Origin: Dehalococcoidia bacterium
GTDB lineage: Bacteria > Chloroflexota > Dehalococcoidia > Tepidiformales > Tepidiformaceae
Reading direction: 5' to 3'
DNA: 40,008 nucleotides
Assembly: GCA_022451885.1 (NCBI GenBank)
Contig: JAKUNN010000002.1
Span: forward strand, 1-40,008
Shown here in pieces: positions 27,957 through 36,838 of the stretch. Below the pieces are notes generated by a model, which saw only the letters and a list, made by a program, of their open reading frames with translations, did no database searches and was not told where the DNA came from. A program made the translations under genes and the position numbers. The stretch's first letter is position 1. Each line of letters starts with the position of its first letter.

Positions 27957-29299
27957 TGCGTATTGCAATTATTGGGGGAGGATTAGCAGGCCTTGCAGCT
28001 GGATGTGAACTTTCTGATCACGGACATACCGTTGAAGTTTTTGAAAGTCGTCCATGGGCTGGTGGTGCAACATATTCATTCATCCCACCCGAAGGAACCG
28101 GAGAGGTAGACAACGGACAGCACATTTTTATGCATTGCACCACTGCATATAAAAAATTTTTAGAACGGCTTGGCACATTGGATCTAACTAAGCAACAAAA
28201 ATTATTGCATATACCCGTCTTTGATGAGAACGGTCAACGTTCAGACATTCAAACGGCGTATTTACCGGCACCACTACATTTCATACCCACTCTTATCTCG
28301 TACAAACACCTAGCACTTAAGCAGAAAATTCAAATTGCCGTAATTCTGCTAAAAATCAAAGTGTTTAACACATCACATATTACTGAGAATCAATCCTTTC
28401 ATTCCTGGTTAATCAGCCAAGGTCAAGATGATCAGACAATCAGAGGTTTTTGGGATTTCCTAATGAGACCAATTTTAAATTGCACAACTTCCCAAGCAAG
28501 TGCAAAACAAGCACTTTTCGTGATAAAGAAAGGCCTCTTATCAGATAAAAAAGCCATGGCGATTGGGCTTTCCACTGTTGGATTAAGTACGTTACATATA
28601 CATCCAGCAAAAAAGTACATCGAAGATAGGAACGGGAAAATAAGAACTCGCTCCAAAGTTGAAAAACTCATAGTAAACAACGGCCATGTTGAAGGGCTAA
28701 AAATTAAAGACCAGGAAGTTGCTACTTTCGATGCATATATTTGTGCACTCCCACCATGGTACGTTCAAGAAATACTTCCAAAGCCATGGCAAACTATGGG
28801 CCCACTAAACTTGCTCAGTGCCTTTCAGCCATCTCCTATCATGAACATCCACATATGGTACAACGAACCAATAACAAACTTGGAATTCGCAGCTTCTTTG
28901 AACGAAAACCTCCAATGGATATTCAACCAAACAAAAATCAGCGGAGAGGAGTCAGACCAAGAACATCTAGTTATTTCAATTAGTGCACCTGAAACACTTT
29001 TTAAACTAACAAAAAAAGAAGCCTTACAGGCTATACTTCCTGAATTGAATAAAGTTTTACCAAAAACTAAAGAAGCAGAAATAAGCGACTACTTAGTTAT
29101 TAAAGAACCGCGAGCAACATTTATCCCCTCAGCCGGGTTAAAACGACCTGGCCCTATAACACCTTTAAATAATTTTTTTCTTGCAGGAACTTATACAGAT
29201 ACAGAATGGCCAGCAACGATGGAATCTGCTGTTCAAAGTGGTCATAATGCTGTAGTCGCACTGGAAAAAAATTCGAAATCATGGATTTCTCCTAACTAA
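27956..29299 (+). CDS. hpnE: Hydroxysqualene dehydroxylase HpnE (FAD amine-oxidase-like)
   Basis: MRIAIIGGGLAGLAAGCELSDHGHTVEVFESRPWAGGATYSF; FLAGTYTDTEWPATMESAVQSGHNAV; ATG at 27956 overlaps the hpnD stop. Confidence 0.94.
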   Translation: MRIAIIGGGLAGLAAGCELSDHGHTVEVFESRPWAGGATYSFIPPEGTGEVDNGQHIFMHCTTAYKKFLERLGTLDLTKQQKLLHIPVFDENGQRSDIQTAYLPAPLHFIPTLISYKHLALKQKIQIAVILLKIKVFNTSHITENQSFHSWLISQGQDDQTIRGFWDFLMRPILNCTTSQASAKQALFVIKKGLLSDKKAMAIGLSTVGLSTLHIHPAKKYIEDRNGKIRTRSKVEKLIVNNGHVEGLKIKDQEVATFDAYICALPPWYVQEILPKPWQTMGPLNLLSAFQPSPIMNIHIWYNEPITNLEFAASLNENLQWIFNQTKISGEESDQEHLVISISAPETLFKLTKKEALQAILPELNKVLPKTKEAEISDYLVIKEPRATFIPSAGLKRPGPITPLNNFFLAGTYTDTEWPATMESAVQSGHNAVVALEKNSKSWISPN

Positions 29300-30306
29300 T
29301 GCCTACCCTACCACCCAAAATTTCAAAGGTAATTCGGATCCTCGCTGGAACTGGTGTCAGCGCAGGAGTAATTTGGCTATTCCTTAAAGATGTACAACTT
29401 GGAGAAGTTGCAAATTCTCTAAAAATGGCTGATCCCATATTTGTCATACCAATGATTGGAATATTTTTTCTACGGTATTGGCTAAGAGCTTTGCGATGGA
29501 GCGTCTTAGTTCAGCACCTGAGGAAAATCAGCCCAAGGCTTGCTTTGCCGCGCGTAATTTTTGCACAGGCATCTAATGTAGTTCTTCCGTTTCAGCTTGG
29601 ATATGTCGTAATGGTTCAAATTAGTTCACGCAAATTTCAACTGGGCCGTCGAGAATTGTTCGGAGCCGAAATTATTGAACGAATTATGGACGGCTTCATA
29701 TTTTCTCTAATGCTTACACTTGCATTGGCTACTTTAGCCATCGGTGCTGGGTTTACTGGACTGACTATTTTTATGCTCTTCGGGACAAGTACAGGCCTAT
29801 TTCTGACTTGGTTTTTTACACGATCTCAAATACTTGGAAAACCACCTGGAGTCGGGCTCAGTAGACATCTTTTTAAATTCTTACAATCAGATACAATCAC
29901 GCCACTGATGCGAGGCTTAAAAGCCGCTCAACACAAAAAACAAATGTTTAAAATTTTCCTGTTAACTGGCTTAGCTTGGATGGCAGAAGCAGGACTGTAC
30001 TGGCTCGTTGCCGAATCCCTAGGGATAAATGCATCTCCATTAGTACACATTTTCGTTGTCGCTGCTGCAAACATAGGAGCAGGTATCCCATTAGCACAAT
30101 CAGGAGTTGGTTTACTCCTCTTAGCGAACCTCTCACTCAGAGGTATTGGCGAAACTGCAGAAAACGCTGTCGCTTATGCAATAGGAGTCGAGGCAATTGT
30201 CGTGCTTCCCCTCCTTTTCCTAGCTCCATTTGCGGCTTGGGATATGCGCTTAAGTTGGAAGGATCTAGATTTCAGAAATCGACAGATCAGTGAAGAAAAA
30301 GTCTGA
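29299..30306 (+). CDS. Flippase-like/lysylphosphatidylglycerol-synthase-TM-like membrane protein (HpnL-like)
   Basis: Polytopic protein with RYWLRALRWSVLVQHLR and later TM segments; ATG overlaps the hpnE stop; located inside the hpn operon. Confidence 0.8.
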   Translation: MPTLPPKISKVIRILAGTGVSAGVIWLFLKDVQLGEVANSLKMADPIFVIPMIGIFFLRYWLRALRWSVLVQHLRKISPRLALPRVIFAQASNVVLPFQLGYVVMVQISSRKFQLGRRELFGAEIIERIMDGFIFSLMLTLALATLAIGAGFTGLTIFMLFGTSTGLFLTWFFTRSQILGKPPGVGLSRHLFKFLQSDTITPLMRGLKAAQHKKQMFKIFLLTGLAWMAEAGLYWLVAESLGINASPLVHIFVVAAANIGAGIPLAQSGVGLLLLANLSLRGIGETAENAVAYAIGVEAIVVLPLLFLAPFAAWDMRLSWKDLDFRNRQISEEKV

Positions 30307-30389
30307 AAACCGAATAAAAGTCGCTGCATACCTTCCGTTCAGGTATGCTCTCTTCAACACATTGTGTTTTTGGAACGAAAGAGGTAAAC

Positions 30390-31415
30390 ATGGGTGTTCC
30401 GCTACGACAAGCGTTGGTTGTTGCCAAGTATTTGATGGCTCAAAAATTACGTGGAAAAAAACGCTTCCCACTAGTTTTAATGCTAGAACCGTTATATCGA
30501 TGCAATCTTGAGTGTGAAGGCTGTGGAAAGATCCAGCATCCGGAAGAAATTCTTAACACATATCTAAGCCCGGAGGAATGCTGGGAGGCAACAGATGAAT
30601 GCGGTGCGCCGGTAGTTTCAATCGCAGGTGGTGAGCCTCTAATCCACCCAGAAATCGACACGATTGTAGAAGGCCTTGTTCAAAGAAAAAAGTTTGTTTA
30701 CCTGTGCACTAATGCAATTTTACTTGAGCGATGGCTACCCAAACTGAAACCTTCCCCATATCTAACTATCAGCGTGCACATGGATGGAATGGAAAAATTG
30801 CACGATGCAATGGTTGCCCGCGAAGGAGTTTTTGAAAAAGCAGTCAAGGCAATTAGGAAAGCCAAGGACTTGGGTTACCGAGTTAATACTAATACGACAG
30901 TCTTTAACGACAGCGCACCAGAGGGAATGCGCGAACTTTTCAATTTCCTGAATGATGACCTAGGTGTTGACGGCATGATGATTTCACCTGGTTATGACTA
31001 CCCGAAAGCGCCAAATCAAAAAGTTTTCCTTAACCGTCCTGAGATGATAAAAACTTTTGAAACTATTTTGGACTCACCTGAACGAAAAAAATGGCGCTTT
31101 AATCACTCTCCAATTTTCCTAAAATTCCTACAAGGCAAGAAAGCCATGCAATGTACAGCTTGGGGCAATCCAACGCGTAGTGTATTGGGCTGGCAAAGAC
31201 CATGCTACCTAATGAATGAAAGTTACGCTGACTCATTCATAGAGCTAATGGAAGAGACTGAATGGGATAGATATGGCTTTGGTCGTGATGCTCGATGCAC
31301 AAATTGCATGGCCCATTGCGGCTATGAGGCAACTGCAGTTGGCTCTATGCTAGAAAACCCACTCGAAGGACTTAAGGCAGCGGCTTCAACGATTGGTGGC
31401 GGTCCAAGCAAGTGA
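30390..31415 (+). CDS. hpnH: Radical SAM adenosyl-hopene synthase HpnH
   Basis: [51 protein letters not shown] (CxxxCxxC), [19 protein letters not shown] before ATG 30390. Confidence 0.95.
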   Translation: MGVPLRQALVVAKYLMAQKLRGKKRFPLVLMLEPLYRCNLECEGCGKIQHPEEILNTYLSPEECWEATDECGAPVVSIAGGEPLIHPEIDTIVEGLVQRKKFVYLCTNAILLERWLPKLKPSPYLTISVHMDGMEKLHDAMVAREGVFEKAVKAIRKAKDLGYRVNTNTTVFNDSAPEGMRELFNFLNDDLGVDGMMISPGYDYPKAPNQKVFLNRPEMIKTFETILDSPERKKWRFNHSPIFLKFLQGKKAMQCTAWGNPTRSVLGWQRPCYLMNESYADSFIELMEETEWDRYGFGRDARCTNCMAHCGYEATAVGSMLENPLEGLKAAASTIGGGPSK

Positions 31416-32101
31416 GTGTGCTTATCGTAGCACCCACAAAACGCGAGGCTCGTGGCGTGGGAGAAAAATGTGTTGCACTAGGAGCACGCGACAAATCCAT
31501 TCCATCTCTAGAATTGGCGATCGCAGAAAGAAAACCTGACACAATTATCATAGCTGGCGTATGCGGAGGACTCGATCCTGCCTTGAAAAAGGGCTCTTTA
31601 GTATTTGCTAGACAAGTAGAGGGTGTCGGAACTGAATCAACTTTTGCACCTGAAAAAATGATTTTTGAATCTGGACGACGGGCACTCCGCAGCGCAGGCT
31701 TATCTTTTGTAACATCAAAACTAGTAACCCAACAAAATGTTGCGGTAACAACGACAGAAAAGCTTGCCTTATGGAACGAATATGGTGCTGCGGGTGTTGA
31801 TATGGAAACCCTTCCATTAATACAAGTTGCAGAAAAAGCAAATATTCGTTGGCTTGTGTTACGCGCGGTCATTGATACCGCATCTACGACACTCCCTGAA
31901 ACACTTTCAAATTGGGAGAATGAAGAACATGAGCGTGGAATAAAATTAAAAATCTTACAAAATCCCAGTGAGTGGAAAAAGTATCTTCAACTTGCACACG
32001 GATTACGACTTGCTCTGAAATCATTACGTGTAGGAGTTCCTATCATACAAAAAGTTGCAGAGGACACAGTTTCACTTGACATGGACATTCTAGCTCAATA
32101 A
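31412..32101 (+). CDS. hpnG: Nucleoside phosphorylase-like HpnG
   Basis: Nucleosidase/phosphorylase pattern [22 protein letters not shown] and [36 protein letters not shown] start overlaps the hpnH TGA stop. Confidence 0.87.
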   Translation: MSVLIVAPTKREARGVGEKCVALGARDKSIPSLELAIAERKPDTIIIAGVCGGLDPALKKGSLVFARQVEGVGTESTFAPEKMIFESGRRALRSAGLSFVTSKLVTQQNVAVTTTEKLALWNEYGAAGVDMETLPLIQVAEKANIRWLVLRAVIDTASTTLPETLSNWENEEHERGIKLKILQNPSEWKKYLQLAHGLRLALKSLRVGVPIIQKVAEDTVSLDMDILAQ

Positions 32102-32112
32102 ACCTGATGTAA

Positions 32113-32925
32113 ATGAGCAGTCTAGAAAACCGTATCGTATTAATTACTGGAGCAAGCAGTGGCATAGGATTAGCTGCTGCGCGCATGTTTGCTGAAGAAG
32201 GTGCCACCGTCGTATTGGCAGCACGTAACCAAGAACGACTTTCTGAAGTTGAAAAAGAATTTAAATCGAAAGGATATCGCTTTTTGGTTAAACAATGCGA
32301 CGTAAGAAAATCAAAAGAAGTAGATAGCCTTGTACAAGGTGCGGTTAGTCAATTTGGAAAAATCGATATCCTGGTTAACAATGCCGGAACCGCACTCTAT
32401 GGATTGGTTGAAGAGACTCCAGATGAAGCATTACAAGACAATCTTGAGGTGAACCTCTTAGGAACACTCCGTTGCACACGGGCAGTTATCCCTGGGATGC
32501 GGAAACAACAATGGGGCAGAATAATTAATATAGGCTCAGTCGTAGGGAAAAGAGGCTGGGCATTTCATGGTGCCTACGCTGCAAGCAAATTTGCTCTCAC
32601 AGGATTAACTCAGTCGCTACAAGCAGAGTTAGCAAATTCTGGAATTACAGCAACCCTTGTAATGCCAGCAAGTACCAAAACCAACTTCTTCTCTTCTGCA
32701 ACAATTGTCTCAGACAGTTACCAACCAACAATGCTAGGGCCTGTTCAAAGTGCAGAAGTTGTTGCAAAGTACATAATCAAGTCAGCGAAGCAGCCAAAAG
32801 AGAACGTATATACAATTTGGTGGATGAAGTGGTCTTTTATCCTCGCAGAAATGGTTCCCTGGCTATACTCGACTGCTTCAAAGCAATTTTTTCGAAGAAA
32901 AAACAAACAGAATCAAGTAAAATAA
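32113..32925 (+). CDS. Short-chain dehydrogenase/reductase, terminal gene of the hopanoid operon
   Basis: RIVLITGASSGIGLAAARMFAEEG, NNAGTALYG, GAYAASKFALTG (YxxxK). Confidence 0.93.
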   Translation: MSSLENRIVLITGASSGIGLAAARMFAEEGATVVLAARNQERLSEVEKEFKSKGYRFLVKQCDVRKSKEVDSLVQGAVSQFGKIDILVNNAGTALYGLVEETPDEALQDNLEVNLLGTLRCTRAVIPGMRKQQWGRIINIGSVVGKRGWAFHGAYAASKFALTGLTQSLQAELANSGITATLVMPASTKTNFFSSATIVSDSYQPTMLGPVQSAEVVAKYIIKSAKQPKENVYTIWWMKWSFILAEMVPWLYSTASKQFFRRKNKQNQVK

Positions 32926-33064
32926 ATGTGACCTTGGGGAACAAACCCCAAGATCACATCAGTAGAATTTAAATGTGACCTTAGGGAGCGAACACCAAGA
33001 TCACATCAGTAGAATTTAAATGTGACCTTGGGGAGCGAACACCAAGATCACATCAGTAGAATTT
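32924..33064. repeat. Three tandem copies of a 47-bp unit, each an imperfect inverted repeat
   Basis: Units 32924-32970, 32971-33017, 33018-33064: aaatgtgaccttggggaacaaaccccaagatcacatcagtagaattt; arms TGTGACCTTGGGG / CCCCAAGATCACA in unit 1. Confidence 0.97.
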
Positions 33065-33065
33065 C

Positions 33066-33096
33066 TAGGGGCCCACATGACTACATGAGGCTCCTA
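33066..33096 (-). terminator. Hairpin after the iron-binding protein gene (convergent intergenic region)
   Basis: TAGGGGCC ca CATG acta CATG a GGCTCCTA: 8-bp outer stem (one wobble) plus CATG/CATG inner stem, just downstream of the minus-strand stop at 33103. No clear T-tract. Confidence 0.5.
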
Positions 33097-33102
33097 CTAA
33101 AA

Positions 33103-34101
33103 CTAGTAGTCGTATCCCGCTTCTCGAATCAATTCAAGTGTGCGTTCAAGACCACCACCGAGTCGGTCAAAGCTACCAACATCAATAGTCTCAGGAACTT
33201 CCACACCATTACGAGCGTTTACATTACCCGCCAAAGGATATTCCCAAGTATTCGCAGCAAAATGAGCCTGTCCCCTTTCGGACAGTAACCATTGGATAAA
33301 ACGTTCGGCAAGCTTCTGATTGGAACTTGATTTTATAACACCAATAGCTGTAGCAATCGTGACGCCACCTGGATCTCCATCAGCAAAACGATGGTTTTCA
33401 CTTACCATGGATGGATCCTCAGCCTTCATACGGATGTTGTAATAATGATTCACAAGTCCTGCTTCAACTTCCCCACGATTAACAGCCGCTACAATAGCGC
33501 TATTTTTTGGGTAAGTAGGTGCACCACCAGCTTTCAAAGCTTTCAGCCAAGCGAGCGCTACATCATCACCTGCTTCAAGCCGAAAAAGGGTAAGGAAGTC
33601 TTGAAATGAACCATTCCCAGGTGCAATCGCAATACGTCCAGCCCACTTCTCTGAAGTAAGCTCAGCAATTGTAGTTGGGAGTTCATCGTGAGAAAGCAAC
33701 TCTGTGTTATAGACCAATACACGCTGCCTACCAGTAATTGCTGTCCATAATCCAGTACCACTTGCTGGGGCCAAATCTAAAGTCTCTTTGCTAAGTTTAG
33801 CTAAGTGACCTTTTTCACCTAATAATCCAACAGGACCAGGACTTTTTGATAAGAATAGGTCCGCCGGCGATTTTTGGCCTTCCTCAATAATAGTCAATGC
33901 TAGATCAACTGAACCTGCGTAACGTACTTCAACTTTTATGCCAGTATCTTTTGTAAATTTTTCGATCGCTGGAGCTATTAAAGACTCAGAACGACCTGAA
34001 TATAAAACTAAAACCTCTTCCTTGTCATCTCCACAACCGATTGCCAATACTGGCAATGCAGAAAGTAATAAACAAGCAAGCAAAACTAAAATTCTTCGCA
34101 T
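33103..34101 (-). CDS. Fe(3+) ABC transporter substrate-binding lipoprotein (FbpA/FutA-like)
   Basis: Signal/lipobox ALPVLAIGCGDD; LVLYSGRSESLIAPAIEKFTKDTGIKVEVRYAG; tyrosine pair VNHYYNIRMK typical of ferric-binding proteins. Confidence 0.9.
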   Translation of the reverse strand: MRRILVLLACLLLSALPVLAIGCGDDKEEVLVLYSGRSESLIAPAIEKFTKDTGIKVEVRYAGSVDLALTIIEEGQKSPADLFLSKSPGPVGLLGEKGHLAKLSKETLDLAPASGTGLWTAITGRQRVLVYNTELLSHDELPTTIAELTSEKWAGRIAIAPGNGSFQDFLTLFRLEAGDDVALAWLKALKAGGAPTYPKNSAIVAAVNRGEVEAGLVNHYYNIRMKAEDPSMVSENHRFADGDPGGVTIATAIGVIKSSSNQKLAERFIQWLLSERGQAHFAANTWEYPLAGNVNARNGVEVPETIDVGSFDRLGGGLERTLELIREAGYDY

Positions 34102-34236
34102 ATATAACCTCGAAAAATAAGGTTAGACTAATTATTTTAATAAGTCAAAATTATCATTTAAATTAGTACATACATCATTAAAATAAATGTCCTATTTAAT
34201 AATGAGTTTAGGAAACAATGAATTTAAGGAAAAACT

Positions 34237-35391
34237 TTAAATATTCCATAGCTTGGCGGCATTTCCACCAACAATCGCACTAGCCTGTTCGCTAGGAAGA
34301 TCCTCAAAAAATGATTTTATTAAAGCAGCGCTTTCACCCAAAGTACTCTCAGGGTGCGGATAATCAACAGACCATAACACTTTTTCAAAACCTATATCAT
34401 CGATAAGTTTGATCCCACTTGGGTCATCCATAAAAGTGGCAAAACACTGTCTATGCCAGTAATAAGATGGCGGCTGCGCAAGTTGAGGCCGCATCTCACT
34501 CTCAAACTGTAAATATGTTTTATCTGCATCATAAAGAGCCGCAGGAACCCATGAAATACCGCCCTCTGTAAAAATAATGTTCATAGCTGGATGTCGTTCG
34601 AGTACTCCTGAAAAAGTTAACAATGCCCACAAACGACGAAATGGTTGAAATCCTGTTGTAAGAAAAGTTCCTAATGCACCTTTCCCTCGATAATTAGGAT
34701 TCTCGCCAATATGAAATGACAGAGGAAGACCACTTTCCTCAATCGCATCCCACATCGGTTCCCACCTTGAGCCGTTATACCAAACATCCTTAGGGTTGGA
34801 AGGTATTTGCATCGCCTTGAAACCCCAATTCTTAATTTTTTGTATGTATTCTGCAGTATTTTCAGGGGCATAAATAGTAGGTAAAACAGCAACCCCATAC
34901 ATCCTGCCAGGTAAACGAGCACACTCATTGGCAAGCCATTCGTTATAAGCGTCATAGCAAGCAATCATGAGATTTTTATCTTCTAAAGTGAACAAGGCCA
35001 TAGAAACTTGAGCAAAAATAAATCCTGCATCAACAAGCTCAGCATCGTAGTCTTTTGCACGAAGGATGGGATCTGCCATTCCTGGTCGACCTTGAGTCAG
35101 TAATAACTTCTGTCCAATAGAATCTAAATTTCGCCCTTCACACTCAAGGTGCGTTCCTGTTTCATCTTTCCAGACCTTAGGTGCAACGGCCTTATATTTG
35201 GGCGCAATATAGTCCTCATACATTCCTGGAGCTTCCAAAATATGATCATCGGAAGAAATAACACGAACTCCGGTCGGTAATTCCCATTCAAGTTTTGGAA
35301 TTTCACGATCCACAGGCCAAGCGATCTTGTTCACAGAAATTGTGTCATTACTTATTGAGGTTGGAAGTTTTCCTGTAGAACTAGCAGACAT
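34237..35391 (-). CDS. Amidohydrolase family protein (ACMSD-like metal-dependent hydrolase)
   Basis: VISSDDHILEAPGMYEDYI, PLSFHIGENPNYRG, NIIFTEGGISWVPAAL, LWSVDYPHPESTLGES. Confidence 0.9.
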   Translation of the reverse strand: MSASSTGKLPTSISNDTISVNKIAWPVDREIPKLEWELPTGVRVISSDDHILEAPGMYEDYIAPKYKAVAPKVWKDETGTHLECEGRNLDSIGQKLLLTQGRPGMADPILRAKDYDAELVDAGFIFAQVSMALFTLEDKNLMIACYDAYNEWLANECARLPGRMYGVAVLPTIYAPENTAEYIQKIKNWGFKAMQIPSNPKDVWYNGSRWEPMWDAIEESGLPLSFHIGENPNYRGKGALGTFLTTGFQPFRRLWALLTFSGVLERHPAMNIIFTEGGISWVPAALYDADKTYLQFESEMRPQLAQPPSYYWHRQCFATFMDDPSGIKLIDDIGFEKVLWSVDYPHPESTLGESAALIKSFFEDLPSEQASAIVGGNAAKLWNI

Positions 35392-35471
35392 GCACTCACC
35401 CAGTCAAATGCTACTTTATGACTAAAGAGACAACCTGTGAAGACCTATTTCAAGTGCAGAAAATAAAACTG

Positions 35472-36035
35472 CTACCCAAATCGTTTTTCTCGATACTTTG
35501 GCATGCGATCTGAATCACTCGAAAGCATGGGCCCCAACTCATCTTCATCAATAGTTCCAGCAAAATGTCGACCAGCCTTCTCTGCATCATAAGTAATCCA
35601 TTTTTCTGGAACTATCTCTAATATCACACGAAGTGGGGAATCTAAAATCTTTTCAAAGCCTGTATTTCCCTGAGCTAATGCCGGATAAAACCAATCTTTT
35701 AATTCCTGATTATCCTCATGGATGATGGCACGACCTTTAGCCGTTGCTGTTCCCCTAGGGCAGTCACTGTCAGGAGGGGCTGTAGCACCGCTCACCACAA
35801 CTGAGCATCTAGGATCGCGACGTAATGCAGCCACACGGTGCCTATGTCCTGCACAGGTAATCCAAAAACGACCATCATGCCAAACATAGGCATGCATTAC
35901 CCCGACCGGCCACCCATCCTTGGTTGACCACATCAATACACATTCGCCAGATAAACTACAGATTTTATCGATCTGCTCATCATCGTAGGGATAAATCGAA
36001 ACTGTTTCATGTTCATGAGTTTGTACTAATGCCAT
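35472..36035 (-). CDS. Pyridoxamine 5'-phosphate oxidase-like FMN-binding protein
   Basis: WSTKDGWPVGVMHAYVWHDGRFWITCAGHRHRVAALRRDPRCSVVVSG split-barrel pattern. Confidence 0.88.
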   Translation of the reverse strand: MALVQTHEHETVSIYPYDDEQIDKICSLSGECVLMWSTKDGWPVGVMHAYVWHDGRFWITCAGHRHRVAALRRDPRCSVVVSGATAPPDSDCPRGTATAKGRAIIHEDNQELKDWFYPALAQGNTGFEKILDSPLRVILEIVPEKWITYDAEKAGRHFAGTIDEDELGPMLSSDSDRMPKYREKRFG

Positions 36036-36105
36036 ATGTACTCCTTAGGAAGCAGGTACTACTATAAAATATTCAGATACTACATCTTACGAAAAGGAAA
36101 GACTT

Positions 36106-36393
36106 TTGAGCAACGATGATTTTATAAATACCGATATAACAAAATTTAAAACAAAAATAATGAGAGCAACTAAACAAAAATTAAATAGTAGCGATTTCTA
36201 TCTTGATCCGATGACAATGAGTTACTTTTTTTTAGAAGCATTGGAAAAAGGTGGCTATGGAGCCCCAAAAGGGTGGCGAGACAAACTCTTAACCGGAGGA
36301 ATTGAAGTTCTAACTGAAGATGAAAAAGTTCTGCGCATTTACGTTGGCGCAGAAGATAAAATTCAGATTGATGATGTCACTAGTGAAAATTAA
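36106..36393 (+). CDS. Hypothetical protein (95 aa)
   Basis: Uninterrupted ORF with upstream purine-rich stretch (ggaaag); TTG start; no family recognised. Confidence 0.55.
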   Translation: MSNDDFINTDITKFKTKIMRATKQKLNSSDFYLDPMTMSYFFLEALEKGGYGAPKGWRDKLLTGGIEVLTEDEKVLRIYVGAEDKIQIDDVTSEN

Positions 36394-36416
36394 TGCGCCT
36401 AAACCAGCAAAATCTG

Positions 36417-36632
36417 CTACCTAGGGGAACGGTCACGAGCATCCGTACGTCGCATTTTCTTCCGCAACTTACGAATTCTCTCTTGTTCTTCCCTTTTCCG
36501 TTTTTGGCTTGGTTTCTCGAAACGTGACCGCTTCCGTGCCTCAGAAAGAATTCGATCCATCTGAACACGCCTATTAAACCGCTTCAGCGCCGACTCGAAA
36601 GTCTCATCCTGACCAACTTGTACTTCTGCCAA
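36417..36632 (-). CDS. rpsU: Small ribosomal subunit protein bS21
   Basis: AEVQVGQDETFESALKRFNRRVQMDRILSEARKRSRFEKPSQKRKREEQERIRKLRKKMRR is a typical bS21 pattern. Confidence 0.9.
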   Translation of the reverse strand: MAEVQVGQDETFESALKRFNRRVQMDRILSEARKRSRFEKPSQKRKREEQERIRKLRKKMRRTDARDRSPR

Positions 36633-36776
36633 ACGGAACCTCTTTCTAGGTAAGTACCTATAGGTACAATTACGTCACTAGTTAAAATAAACTTGTTTAG
36701 TCTTATAAACGAGCCACCTTCGGATCCTACTCTGATAAGTAAATATTAAGCAAACACTCAATGACTCTTAGATAGC

Positions 36777-36827
36777 GTAGACTTTAAGAAAAGATGCGGA
36801 TTAATGGACCGCATAACTAAAGTCTAC
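36777..36827 (+). promoter_or_regulatory. Two-tier stem-loop in the leader of the LLM gene, abutting the ribosome-binding site
   Basis: GTAGACTTTA (36777-36786) pairs with TAAAGTCTAC (36818-36827); inner ATGCGG (36794-36799) pairs with CCGCAT (36809-36814); AGGAG follows immediately at 36828. Confidence 0.65.
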
Positions 36828-36838
36828 AGGAGACAACT

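Noticed and set aside
32924-33064. Short CRISPR array or CRP (TGTGA-N6-TCACA) operators
   Set aside because: The units are contiguous with no variable spacers, and the TGTGA/TCACA halves are about 22 bp apart, not 6; they are arms of a hairpin.
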